Below are positions 7,377 to 15,647 of a stretch of DNA of 64,000 nucleotides, piece after piece. The notes under the pieces were generated by a model, which saw only the letters and a program-made list of their open reading frames with translations, searched no databases and had not been told where the DNA came from. The stretch comes from Treponema bryantii. GTDB lineage: Bacteria > Spirochaetota > Spirochaetia > Treponematales > Treponemataceae. Both the position numbers and the translations under genes were made by a program. The first letter of the stretch is position 1, and each line of letters starts with the position of its first letter. The stretch is from the NCBI RefSeq assembly GCF_900113965.1, contig NZ_FORI01000007.1, forward strand, positions 1 through 64,000, read 5' to 3'.

Positions 7377-8108
7377 ATGAAAAGAGAAGTTTCTGCTGAA
7401 GCCAGAAAGGCTCAGGTTATGGTCGAACAGGCAATGGGGGATATTACCAGAGCAACCCGCAAGGTGCTGATGGATTATGTCAGCAAGATGTATGTTGTAA
7501 GCTTTGCAAAAGCAATCGCTTATCTCGGTCTTGAATCCGAAGATGCTCTCGACCTTTTAAACAGCATGAATGATGAAACCCGCCGCCAGGTAGAGGCCTT
7601 TGCAAAAGATTATCAGAAATCAGATGCTAGGGTCATTTCCGAAGTTGAGCATATTGTCACATCTTCCGGCATGGACTTTACCGATGATTATAAAATCATC
7701 AAAGACAACATTATCCTTTCCGGAAAAACCTTTGCAGAAAATGCCGTTCATAACTTCCAGAAAGAAACTCCAATCTTCAAGAAAAAGATTGAAGACTGCC
7801 TGTTTTGCTTCGAAGATTTCCAGTACCTCGATGACAGAGCCATTCAGAAGGTCTTAAAAGAGACCGACATGCAGGAACTCGCAAAAGCCCTCAAAGGAGC
7901 TTCAACCGAAGTCCAGGCCAAAATCTTCCGCAACATGCCCCAGCGCTCAGCCAATATGCTTAAGGAAGACATGGAATGGATGGGCCCTGTCCGAGCACAA
8001 GACGTAGATGCTGCCCAGGCCAACCTTGTCAAAATTGTTTTCCGACTTTCAAATAACGGCGATATTCTACTTACGCTGAAAGAAGATTACGGAAAATTGT
8101 ATATATAA
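7377..8108 (+). CDS. FliG-like rotor protein lacking the FliF-binding domain
   Basis: At 243 aa it is about 90 residues shorter than FliG. Residues about 45-105 resemble the FliG middle domain. The rest is a clear FliG C-domain: FEDFQYLDDRAIQKVLKET, LAKALKGAS, FRNMPQRSANML, GPVRAQDVDAAQ. The torque residues are kept: Arg in PQR, Glu-Asp in KEDM and Arg in GPVR. The FliG N-domain that anchors to the FliF ring is missing. Start: ATG 8 bp after AGGAGG; an ATG 2 bp after the site is too close. It is monocistronic between a dyad promoter and a strong terminator. Base composition is richer in GC than its neighbours, so it may have been acquired from a flagellar fliG later than they were. Confidence 0.85.
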   Translation: MKREVSAEARKAQVMVEQAMGDITRATRKVLMDYVSKMYVVSFAKAIAYLGLESEDALDLLNSMNDETRRQVEAFAKDYQKSDARVISEVEHIVTSSGMDFTDDYKIIKDNIILSGKTFAENAVHNFQKETPIFKKKIEDCLFCFEDFQYLDDRAIQKVLKETDMQELAKALKGASTEVQAKIFRNMPQRSANMLKEDMEWMGPVRAQDVDAAQANLVKIVFRLSNNGDILLTLKEDYGKLYI

Positions 8109-8114
8109 AAAAAA

Positions 8115-8145
8115 CCTCCGTTTATAATTTAAGTATAAACGGAGG
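8115..8145. terminator. Bidirectional intrinsic terminator
   Basis: A perfect 12-bp stem (CCTCCGTTTATA and its complement) with a 7-nt loop, flanked by an A-run on the left. It sits between the convergent FliG-like and nuclease-like genes. Confidence 0.85.
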
Positions 8146-8174
8146 TTAATATCATGGTGAGATAGTCCAAAATC

Positions 8175-8933
8175 TTATTGTTTCATTTTCTCAATTACAT
8201 ATTTTCCGTCTTTATAATCCCAAACAAAGATTTCTATAGAGCAATCAAGAGAATTTATAAGAGGCTCTACAAATTCCAATTGAGACTCAAAGCCATCATC
8301 TTTATAAACAAGCGGTGCTATCACAAATTCTCGAAACTCTTTCTTACTAAGAGGAATATCAAAGTCATCACAAAGTTTATCTTTATTAATTATTTTGGAA
8401 TAAGTATAAGCTTCCAGAATACATCGTAACAAAGTCTCTTTAGAACAATCTCGTTTTAATTCTAGAAAATGAAGAATCTTAAGCCCTGCTTTTGCACCAT
8501 CTTTTACACTTAGTAAATCAATTTTTCCAAGTCCTTCATCTTGTTTAGTATTCTTCAATGGAATTTGATAATCAAGGATCTTGCCAAACTCAGCAGGGAC
8601 CTCTTTATACTGACAATACATTGCATGAGCAATTTTTTCTTCTCGTCTTTCGCCGCCTGGATGTTTATTAAAATCAAAGTCTGATTTACCAGTATGACTT
8701 TCAGTCTTATATGAAGTTTTTCGAGTTACTGTAATATTGTTTAGATCAGACTTAAACTCATCAAAGTGTTTAACCAGATAATCTACAATTACTTTTGAAT
8801 AGTTTTCTTTTGTATCTTTTGTTTCTCCGGTAAAATTCGTGCACTTATCTTTGTAAAGATTTTTGCAGTCTTTTATCCGGAAATACCGCTCAACCATCTG
8901 GGTTATTTCTGATTTTGTGTAGTTTTTAGACAT
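8175..8933 (-). CDS. Putative PD-(D/E)XK nuclease-like protein
   Basis: The stretch GKIDLLSVKDG followed by ILHFLELKRD (residues about 135-165) has the Asp...Glu-x-Lys spacing of PD-(D/E)XK nucleases, and the helix after it (TLLRCILEAYTYSKII) fits the fold. The N-terminal half is basic and charged. The ribosome site is weak (AAAGAGC). It lies 85 bp after the next nuclease-like gene, so it probably ends a four-gene run that starts with the WYL regulator. The nuclease call is a motif-level judgement. The C-terminal section (residues 190-252) could mediate substrate choice. Confidence 0.5.
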   Translation of the reverse strand: MSKNYTKSEITQMVERYFRIKDCKNLYKDKCTNFTGETKDTKENYSKVIVDYLVKHFDEFKSDLNNITVTRKTSYKTESHTGKSDFDFNKHPGGERREEKIAHAMYCQYKEVPAEFGKILDYQIPLKNTKQDEGLGKIDLLSVKDGAKAGLKILHFLELKRDCSKETLLRCILEAYTYSKIINKDKLCDDFDIPLSKKEFREFVIAPLVYKDDGFESQLEFVEPLINSLDCSIEIFVWDYKDGKYVIEKMKQ

Positions 8934-9017
8934 TGCTCTTTATCCAATTAAAATCTTTTGCGAAAAAAGTTTCTTTATAATCTATTTACTTTTTTTTTAT
9001 TATTTCTAGATTATTTT

Positions 9018-9767
9018 TTAATCAATTTTTTCTCCAGTAACCTTTTGTTCAATATAACCTATATAAACTTCAGCACACAATGGTTCTCCTTTTTCATTTT
9101 TACGATCAATTTTAAGCCCGCCTAAGTTTACAAAAGAACCACTTCCTACAACTTCTTTTTTTTCTGCTGTAGGAACAAGCTTTATAAAATCATTAATTTT
9201 CTTTTTATGATCTGATGTTTTCTTCTCCTCGGGAATAATCTGATATACAATAAAATATGCTTTTGAACAACCATTTTCAGATGCAAAAGCAATTGTACCT
9301 GCAACTGCAGATAATAATTGATAATAAACATCCTTAAATTTATCATTATAATTACAGCCAAAAAAATTCTTACACAAGATATTACACCTTGTTTTCTTTC
9401 CATCACTGTTCTGCCATGAACTTAATCTCTTATCAAAAGATTCTGAAACTTTAGCCTCAAAACATAATGCGATTCGTTCACCATCTTTTTCAGCAATACA
9501 GGCTAAATCATGATGACGAGGATCTCTTGGATTATCATCAAAATGACTTAAATGCTCTGGAAATACATTAATAAGTTTTAAGCCTTTAAATTCTTCATTA
9601 TCTTGTAAAAGCAATTCAAAATCTTTTCCAACATAATTTTTATAATTCGTAACTATTTTTGCCAACTCTTTTGCACTAAATTTATCTTTCCACTGCTTGT
9701 CTCCTCCAGCTGGCGGCAAAGCTAATTTCCATTCATCAGGATTCGAAATATTAATATTTATTTTCAT
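9018..9767 (-). CDS. Putative PD-(D/E)XK-type nuclease, DUF6946-like
   Basis: A conserved-looking core reads HHDLACIAEKDGERIALCFEAKVSES (written here only by name of its key residues: Asp of DLA, Glu and Lys of FEAK). This is the catalytic spacing of PD-(D/E)XK enzymes, preceded by a WK/Q-rich N-terminus that resembles DUF6946 proteins. The ribosome site GGGAGG overlaps the last codons of the HNH-like gene just upstream, so translation is coupled. The protein has no membrane segment or signal. Likely role: DNA cleavage in an accessory defence or mobile-element context; the substrate is unknown. Confidence 0.5.
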   Translation of the reverse strand: MKININISNPDEWKLALPPAGGDKQWKDKFSAKELAKIVTNYKNYVGKDFELLLQDNEEFKGLKLINVFPEHLSHFDDNPRDPRHHDLACIAEKDGERIALCFEAKVSESFDKRLSSWQNSDGKKTRCNILCKNFFGCNYNDKFKDVYYQLLSAVAGTIAFASENGCSKAYFIVYQIIPEEKKTSDHKKKINDFIKLVPTAEKKEVVGSGSFVNLGGLKIDRKNEKGEPLCAEVYIGYIEQKVTGEKID

Positions 9768-9772
9768 AATCT

Positions 9773-11209
9773 TTATTCCTCCCTTAAATAATCATCCAAA
9801 TCAATTTTCTTCAGTTGTTCTTCCGACATATGGACAATATTGTGCTGTGCCCTTTTAAGTAAAACCAGATTGTCTTTGCGGCAATTATATCCATCATTTA
9901 TTTTATGATGGACGTCATAACCATCACCTATTCTTTTGCCATAAAAGCCCATAGCAATTAATTTGTAGACTTCTATTTCGTGATCCAGATTGTATTCTCT
10001 CTTTGGATCTAAACGTAAATAACCATCACCATTATTGTCGTCCTGGAAAATAACATGATACTTACCATTAGAATAAAAAGCGACTCTTCCTTCTGAACTT
10101 ACTGCATATTTTGTGTAACCAGGATTAGTCAAAAATCTCCATTCCTCATCCGAAGAATAAGTCTCCAATTCTTTTTTGCTGTAGGCTTCGTCAGGAGTTT
10201 TTGGATTGTATCTCTTCTCTGATTTACTTTTGTCAAACGCATCAGTTAAATCGGGATACTCTGCTTTTATTCTATTCTGATAAACATCCTTGTCTACTCC
10301 ACGCTGCCATGTAATTTTTCTCAACTTCATATATTCTGTTTTGAATGCTTCATTTGAATAAATATAATTACAATGCAGATTAAGAGCCTCTAAATTATCT
10401 GTAAGAAAATTTATAACTTGTGATTCGCCAAAATTATAAATCGATTCATTCTTCATAATTAAAAATAGAGAATTATGACAGTCAGAATATTTTTCAGCCA
10501 CTTCTTTTAGATTGAGTATTGGTGTAAAAGCTATATAAAATTGTATTTTGTCATTAAAGCACAAATCAGTTTTTGCAAATGAAATCAATTTCTTTGCTAC
10601 CTCTAACTGATGCTCTATAGATTTCTTATCAAAAGCGTCATAAAACAATTGGTATAACAAGACTGGATTTTTAGTCTGATAACACGCAGATGCAGTTCTA
10701 TGAAGAAATTGATATACAACATTTTTATTTATTGCTTCTTTTGAAGATTCAGGAAAATCACAATAGTTTTCAATATATGAATACCAGGATTTTAATACAT
10801 CATCTTTATTTGAGTTTACACTTTTAGATTTTTCCCACTCACTTATTGTTTCATATAAATCTTCTGTAAATTTTCCTTCAACTGCAATCTGTTTTTCGCT
10901 AAATCCATTTACATCATTGTAACGAATCATAAGATCTGTCATTGAAGGTCTTGCTCTTTTTACATACTGATTGTTGATTTTTGGTTTTACAGGAAATTCA
11001 AAAAACTTCTTAGAATTATCAAAGTCTTGTTCAGTCCAGCCAATTTTGTTTAATAATTTATTTATATAAAAAGAATTCTTAGGATTCCAGAATTCAGCAA
11101 GAGGAATTGAAGAAGTTTTATAGGAATGAACATCCGTGGTATATAAACCATCCAGTGCTTTCTCATAAGTATTATCTGTTGAACCAAAATAATAATCTAC
11201 ATTGTACAT
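9773..11209 (-). CDS. HNH endonuclease-like protein with NUMOD4-type segment
   Basis: The C-terminal 110 residues contain a NUMOD4-like segment (YAVSSEGRVAFYSNG) and then an HNH-type core (YDVHHKINDGYNCRKDNL, followed by LLKRAQHNIVHM), typical of homing-type or restriction nucleases. The N-terminal 330 residues are not recognised; they are mostly helical and rich in Lys, Asn and aromatic residues. AGGAG lies 9 bp before the ATG. It follows the WYL regulator gene by 20 bp and precedes a PD-(D/E)XK-like gene by 5 bp, so the three form an operon. Interpretation: a nuclease whose N-terminal domain recognises a target. Confidence 0.65.
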   Translation of the reverse strand: MYNVDYYFGSTDNTYEKALDGLYTTDVHSYKTSSIPLAEFWNPKNSFYINKLLNKIGWTEQDFDNSKKFFEFPVKPKINNQYVKRARPSMTDLMIRYNDVNGFSEKQIAVEGKFTEDLYETISEWEKSKSVNSNKDDVLKSWYSYIENYCDFPESSKEAINKNVVYQFLHRTASACYQTKNPVLLYQLFYDAFDKKSIEHQLEVAKKLISFAKTDLCFNDKIQFYIAFTPILNLKEVAEKYSDCHNSLFLIMKNESIYNFGESQVINFLTDNLEALNLHCNYIYSNEAFKTEYMKLRKITWQRGVDKDVYQNRIKAEYPDLTDAFDKSKSEKRYNPKTPDEAYSKKELETYSSDEEWRFLTNPGYTKYAVSSEGRVAFYSNGKYHVIFQDDNNGDGYLRLDPKREYNLDHEIEVYKLIAMGFYGKRIGDGYDVHHKINDGYNCRKDNLVLLKRAQHNIVHMSEEQLKKIDLDDYLREE

Positions 11210-11229
11210 AATTTTTATCTCCTATTATT

Positions 11230-12228
11230 CTACATCCCATTGGCCAATCGTGCCATTTGTTTAACATTCATTCCCCACTCATTCACCAGCCACTCTGGTT
11301 CAAGCGGCTGCACATACATGCCGTGACTCAGTACCCAGCCAAGCAACGGATAGTCCTGATTAGTGGTAAAGGTCATTATCGTACTTCCATCACTCTGCGT
11401 TTCGAACTTCTGGTCTTCGGCCCAGTTGTAGGTTTTGATGTAATTGAGCGTTTTTTCAGAAGTTATTTTAAGTTTGCAGTTCATTAGTTCCGGACCGATG
11501 TAGCGACGGAAATTGCCCTTTGCTCTCTTTGTGTATTCAAAATCTGGAGGAAGTTCGAATGTTCGCGGGTCTATCTTCAAATCGTGGATCCCTGGCAGAT
11601 TGTAGAATCTGTTGGCTTTTACATCCGGCATCTGATTGTAGGTGTACAGACTCCACATGCCTTCGCTGTAGATAAGCTGCCAGGGCTGAACAACAAATTC
11701 TCTTTCGTAATTCAGATACTTAAAACGGATGTAGTTATTCTTTGACATCGCCTCTTCCAGCTTTGTCCAGATTTCGTCATCGATTTTTACAGGATCCATA
11801 CCAAGGAACAGAATACGGTTTGAAAGCTTCTTTGAATTAAGTTTTGAATCTTCATCAATATTGTCAGAAAGAGAATTAAATACTTCAATCGCTTTTTTAT
11901 AAACCGGGGTGTTCTTTATCAGGTTAAGAAGATTAGACATCAGTTGTGCTGCGACAATCTGTTTTTCAGATGTAAGCATTGCAGGGATTCTGAAAGATGG
12001 CTGGGTATAATAAAAACCCTTTCTGATTCTGTCATACTGCAAGATATCTTCTGCACCGAACTTCAAGCGCAAATCTCGCAGGTCACGGTTAATTGTTGGA
12101 ATGGAAGCTTCTGTTACTCGAGCAAAATCTTCTACACTCGGATATCCGCCCTGGGATATCATCTGGTCAATCTTTAAGATTCTTTCGAGGCCATTCAAAT
12201 ACTGTTTCTTTACCTTTTCTTTTACCAT
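11230..12228 (-). CDS. WYL-domain transcriptional regulator
   Basis: An N-terminal winged helix (residues about 20-70: YPSVEDFARVTEASIPTINR, then DLRDL) is followed by a WYL sensor domain (about 140-215: FKYLNYEREFVVQPWQLIY, then EGMWSLYTYN) and a C-terminal WCX-like extension. Such proteins act as ligand-controlled repressors or activators in defence and mobile islands. The ATG follows AGGAGG by 6 bp. The gene carries its own shared-type dyad promoter, so it is the best candidate in the window for the protein that binds all the dyads, including its own. It heads the nuclease operon 11209-8175. Confidence 0.85.
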   Translation of the reverse strand: MVKEKVKKQYLNGLERILKIDQMISQGGYPSVEDFARVTEASIPTINRDLRDLRLKFGAEDILQYDRIRKGFYYTQPSFRIPAMLTSEKQIVAAQLMSNLLNLIKNTPVYKKAIEVFNSLSDNIDEDSKLNSKKLSNRILFLGMDPVKIDDEIWTKLEEAMSKNNYIRFKYLNYEREFVVQPWQLIYSEGMWSLYTYNQMPDVKANRFYNLPGIHDLKIDPRTFELPPDFEYTKRAKGNFRRYIGPELMNCKLKITSEKTLNYIKTYNWAEDQKFETQSDGSTIMTFTTNQDYPLLGWVLSHGMYVQPLEPEWLVNEWGMNVKQMARLANGM

Positions 12229-12253
12229 ACGTGTCCTCCTATGTGACACACTT

Positions 12254-12286
12254 AATATAATATGCCTAGACTATCATTGTTCGATA
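12254..12286 (-). promoter_or_regulatory. Shared dyad promoter for the WYL regulator
   Basis: Dyad TATCATTGTTCGATA (12272-12286), 11-12 bp, then TTATAT or TATATT on the minus strand. It overlaps the 3' end of the FlhB-like gene upstream. Suggests autoregulation. Confidence 0.75.
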
Positions 12287-13368
12287 GTCTGAAATTTTTC
12301 GTCAAAATATTTCTGATTATATTTTTTCCGGCGGGACCAGAAATTCCATTTTTTTTGAACCTTTGGTTCTTCGATAAATTTCTTAAAGGCATCCGGATTA
12401 CGTGAGAATTCGTTATAGGTAATGCAAACTTCAAACATCTTCGCGTTATCGTTTATATCCTGCAGATATACCATAACCTGGGTTTTCATAGAATCATTGA
12501 TTCCATATTCAATACCGGAATAATTGTAATTCATTTCCAGCATTGTCTTAATTGAATTTTTTGTGATATCAAAAAGACGTGGATTAATTTCGAATTCATC
12601 ACAAAAGGTTTTTACTTCTTTCCGCAATTCTTCATTACTTGTTTTTATGAGCACCTTTATATATTCAACTGCAAGAGCCGTTTCACTTAATTCAAAGTTC
12701 CTAAAGAGACATCTGTTACCGACATAGATTTTCTGGTCTGGCATTGAAACCATCGCCATAACCCATAAATCAAAATCATATTCATCGAGGATTGTTTCCA
12801 TATAAAACTCATAAGTTCCTTTGGAAGCATTATGAATAACTCTATAATCAAAGCCAGTTTCCTCTGCAATTTTCGGAATTGCTGTCTGAATGAACTCAAG
12901 CGGCTTGGCTGCTGAAGACTGAACTTTTATTTTCTTAGCTTCCTTTATCAAGAATTTCTTTTCTGCTCTTTTACAGACAACTGATTCCAGCTGATATAAC
13001 TGAATTGTTACATCGTTATATAATTCTTCATCAAAATCTTCTTTATCCTTATGATTCTTGAACTTATCAAGATTCGAATATATTGTGGCCACCGCATTCA
13101 TGTATTTCACATCTATATAGTCGCCTTCCTTTGTATACTCAAACAATGCTCTGGTAAGAGGTTTATGCTCCACACATTGGACTGGCATTAATTCGAGAGC
13201 CTTTGCCAAATAATAATTCAAAGCCCAATCACATTTGAAGAGAACTATAGGACGGTCAAAATTTACCTCATCATAATAAAGACCTACAAACTGTTCCTGC
13301 CCGTTTTTAAGAATTACATCACATCTGTTAATTGCTGCTAAGACATGGTTCATTGACTTTAATTTCAT
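12274..13368 (-). CDS. Soluble FlhB cytoplasmic-domain-like protein with extra C-terminal domain (copy 1)
   Basis: Residues 5-100 follow the cytoplasmic domain of FlhB/SctU: a start like AINRCDVILKN in place of NPTHVAVALKY, then GLYYDEV..DRPIVLFK, EHKPLTRALFEYTKEGDYI and YMNAVATIYSNL. The four-helix membrane part is missing. The self-cleaving NPTH motif is replaced by INRC, so autocleavage is not expected. After a charged linker comes a domain of about 200 residues, shared with the second FlhB-like protein and with four stand-alone proteins at 19-22 kb (INPRLFDITKNSIKTML; ITYNEFSRNPDAF). The start overlaps the FlhA-like gene by 41 bp; only a weak GAGG precedes it. FlhA and FlhB domains bind the same export complex in flagella, so pairing here is meaningful. 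Confidence 0.8.
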   Translation of the reverse strand: MKLKSMNHVLAAINRCDVILKNGQEQFVGLYYDEVNFDRPIVLFKCDWALNYYLAKALELMPVQCVEHKPLTRALFEYTKEGDYIDVKYMNAVATIYSNLDKFKNHKDKEDFDEELYNDVTIQLYQLESVVCKRAEKKFLIKEAKKIKVQSSAAKPLEFIQTAIPKIAEETGFDYRVIHNASKGTYEFYMETILDEYDFDLWVMAMVSMPDQKIYVGNRCLFRNFELSETALAVEYIKVLIKTSNEELRKEVKTFCDEFEINPRLFDITKNSIKTMLEMNYNYSGIEYGINDSMKTQVMVYLQDINDNAKMFEVCITYNEFSRNPDAFKKFIEEPKVQKKWNFWSRRKKYNQKYFDEKFQTIEQ

Positions 13369-14479
13369 CAGCCTCAAGTTCCTCTTCAACTACAATGGAA
13401 TAGTCTTTAATTACTGAATACAATTCTGTATCAGATATACATGTCCAGTTTCCTAAACTTTGCCTGATATTATTAGACAAAGCTGTTCGTAAATTTCTTA
13501 CAATTACAAAAACTGGCGAATACCCTTTTTCAGACAAACAACGAGCTTTTTCTGACACCCTATTATTAAACTCTTTATTTTCAACAGGAGTAAAAGCATA
13601 ATAAGGCAATTCATTATTTGACCCAGGATAATATATACGTTCAGATAAGGCTTCTGCCAATGCTTGCGAAACCCTGATTACATGAATCCTTTTATTGTCA
13701 TCCGCAATCTTCTGCAAAAACTGGTAAGCAAGTTTCTCTCTGACTTTTTCCATCAATTCAGACAGTCTCTTTGTTTCCTCTAGATTATCTGCTATTGTTT
13801 CCAAAATCGTATTCATATCCCGAATTGAAACACCCTCTTCCAGCAGCCAGTTCAGAATTGTTTTCAGTTTTGAAGTTGAAAAGTTATGTATGAAAAAGAC
13901 ATCATCAACAACATCCGGATTCCTATCACGGACTTTATTAATAAGAGTATTCACCATGCACTGGTCCAAAAACTTAGTGAAATTCTTTTTTATTACTTTA
14001 GTAAGATGTGCACGAATAACGGTTCCCCAATCTGCTATAACATAACCTAAGTTTCTAGCTTCTGCTTCTTTTTCTTTAGGGATAATAATAGCATCTATAC
14101 CAAATGCAGGGTCTTTTGTTTTTTCACCTTCTAATTCTTTAGTAACACATCCTGTATCCAGGCATAAACAATAACCTGGTCTTGCTTCAGATTTAGCTAT
14201 TTCTGCACCATGTAATAACAGCCTGTATTCATTTGGTTCGAGGCACATATTATCTCGGATATGAATAACTGGTAAAGGTAAGCCATATTCTCCATCCATT
14301 TCATTGCGAAGATATTTTAATTCAGCTAATAAGTCTGAATCATCATGATCTACTAACGGAATTAATGCATACCCTATTTCCAGAGTTAGTTCAAATGGCT
14401 GCTGCCCAAAATCTCTATAATCCTCGTATGGATGAATTTTTCTCCAGTTTCGTGACCTTCGTCTTTTACTAACTGCCAT
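13328..14479 (-). CDS. Soluble FlhA cytoplasmic-domain protein (copy 1)
   Basis: A clear FlhA cytoplasmic domain of 383 aa: LEIGYALIPLVDHDDSDLL, LPVIHIRDN, EPNEYRLLLHGAEIA, DPAFGIDAIII, HLTKVIKKN, INKVRDRNPDVVDDVF and SIRDMNTILETIADNL. These are the substrate- and chaperone-docking subdomains of the export gate. All transmembrane helices of FlhA are absent, and the N-terminus is short and basic (SKRRRSRNWRK). GGGAG precedes the ATG by 5 bp. It overlaps the FlhB-like gene downstream. A weaker dyad half-site and a -10-like box lie upstream. Known FlhA forms a nonameric ring through this domain, so a free cytoplasmic ring is plausible. Confidence 0.88.
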   Translation of the reverse strand: MAVSKRRRSRNWRKIHPYEDYRDFGQQPFELTLEIGYALIPLVDHDDSDLLAELKYLRNEMDGEYGLPLPVIHIRDNMCLEPNEYRLLLHGAEIAKSEARPGYCLCLDTGCVTKELEGEKTKDPAFGIDAIIIPKEKEAEARNLGYVIADWGTVIRAHLTKVIKKNFTKFLDQCMVNTLINKVRDRNPDVVDDVFFIHNFSTSKLKTILNWLLEEGVSIRDMNTILETIADNLEETKRLSELMEKVREKLAYQFLQKIADDNKRIHVIRVSQALAEALSERIYYPGSNNELPYYAFTPVENKEFNNRVSEKARCLSEKGYSPVFVIVRNLRTALSNNIRQSLGNWTCISDTELYSVIKDYSIVVEEELEADEIKVNEPCLSSN

Positions 14480-14527
14480 AGTATCTCCCGTTATAAACCT
14501 GACTCTTCTTCAGCCTTTCTGCCTTCA

Positions 14528-14554
14528 TAATAACTCACACTCTTTATCATGATA
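14528..14554 (-). promoter_or_regulatory. Degenerate shared promoter for FlhA/FlhB-like pair 1
   Basis: Only a collapsed palindrome TATCATGATA (14545-14554) is present. Its proximal half keeps the 11-bp distance to TTATTA. It lies within the end of the preceding gene, so this may be a weak internal promoter. Confidence 0.45.
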
Positions 14555-15647
14555 TTTCAGGTTGAAATTTTTCATCAAACTTCTTCTGATCATATTTTCG
14601 CTCCCGGCACCAGAAATTCCATCTTCGCATCTTGTAAGGAGCACTTATAAATTTCTTAAAAGCTTCCGGATCTCTCAAAAATTCATTGCAGGTTATTACA
14701 ATAAAAAACATTGAAGAATTTTTATCTTGCTTTCTTAGATAGACCTCGAACACAGTTGTGTCAGATTTCAAGCCATACTCTATTCCTGTTTTCTGATAAT
14801 TTGTTTCGAGTAGATTTTTCATTGAAGTATAGGCCTTTTCATAAAGACGCAGATTGATTTCAAATTCCCTACAATACTTTTCTGTACTTCTTATCAATTC
14901 ATGAGTAATAGTTTTTGTGAGTTCACCCACTAAACCCAACGCCCAACCTGCTTCATCAATTTTAAAGCTTTCTGTAAAAGCTGGCGTACAGACATAAATT
15001 GCGTCTTCTTTTTTGGAAACAAAAATAAAAAGGCAGAACTCTATATTATAATTACTTACTTCAGTTCCAAGACAATATTCTGCAACCTCGTATTTCTCGT
15101 TATAAGATTTTTCATATTTCAGCTTGTAAAATTCAGGTATCGCAGTAAATCCTTCTTCTAGAATCCTTTCTACATCACAAGACTTATTATTTGAGTATTT
15201 AAGTTCATTCTTTCTAAAACGTTTTAAAGCCCTGTTGTAAATTTTCTTTTCTGTCAAATTAATCTGATTTGTTAAATCATTATTTAATCTTTTATGAAAA
15301 GGCTCTTTTGTTTCGTCTTTATACTTTCTCAAGTCAGCATAAATCTTAGCGACCCAGTTATAAAAAGCATCTGTAATAAATTCTCCTTCCTTAAAATTAT
15401 CATACAGATTCTCTGTAAGAAGACTATCATCTACACATAGAACATCAGCTGTTTTCAGATATTTATAAAGACAATTACTTAAAGTTCCTGATTCTTTACA
15501 TATAACATAAGGAGCCTCTTTTTTCTTCGAATCATAATACAAACCTAAAAACCTGTTGCTTTCATCTCGGATAATAACATCACTTTGACCGATAGCAGAG
15601 AGAAGATTATAAAAATGTCGTTCAGGAGTCTTAGTTTTTTTTTCCAT
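14547..15647 (-). CDS. Soluble FlhB cytoplasmic-domain-like protein with extra C-terminal domain (copy 2)
   Basis: The first 115 residues match FlhB-C by pattern: IGQSDVIIRDESNRFLGLYY, APYVICKE, DDSLLTENLYDNFKEGEFI and FYNWVAKIYADL. There is no membrane part and the NPTH motif is absent. The C-terminal domain is shared with copy 1 (INLRLYEKAYTSMKNLLE; ITCNEFLRDPEAFKKF), and both end with the same sort of basic tail (RRWNFWCRERKYDQKKFDEK against KKWNFWSRRKKYNQKYFDEK). That tail is a good family marker. The start overlaps the FlhA-like gene upstream by 17 bp; AAGGAG is about 12 bp from the ATG. Copy 1 and copy 2 arose by duplication of an FlhA-FlhB pair and have since diverged strongly. Confidence 0.8.
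   Translation of the reverse strand: MEKKTKTPERHFYNLLSAIGQSDVIIRDESNRFLGLYYDSKKKEAPYVICKESGTLSNCLYKYLKTADVLCVDDSLLTENLYDNFKEGEFITDAFYNWVAKIYADLRKYKDETKEPFHKRLNNDLTNQINLTEKKIYNRALKRFRKNELKYSNNKSCDVERILEEGFTAIPEFYKLKYEKSYNEKYEVAEYCLGTEVSNYNIEFCLFIFVSKKEDAIYVCTPAFTESFKIDEAGWALGLVGELTKTITHELIRSTEKYCREFEINLRLYEKAYTSMKNLLETNYQKTGIEYGLKSDTTVFEVYLRKQDKNSSMFFIVITCNEFLRDPEAFKKFISAPYKMRRWNFWCRERKYDQKKFDEKFQPEIS

Noticed and set aside
8150-8164. Dyad-like TATCATGGTGAGATA
   Set aside because: It has imperfect arms and sits between two convergent gene ends, so there is no gene for it to serve; perhaps a remnant.
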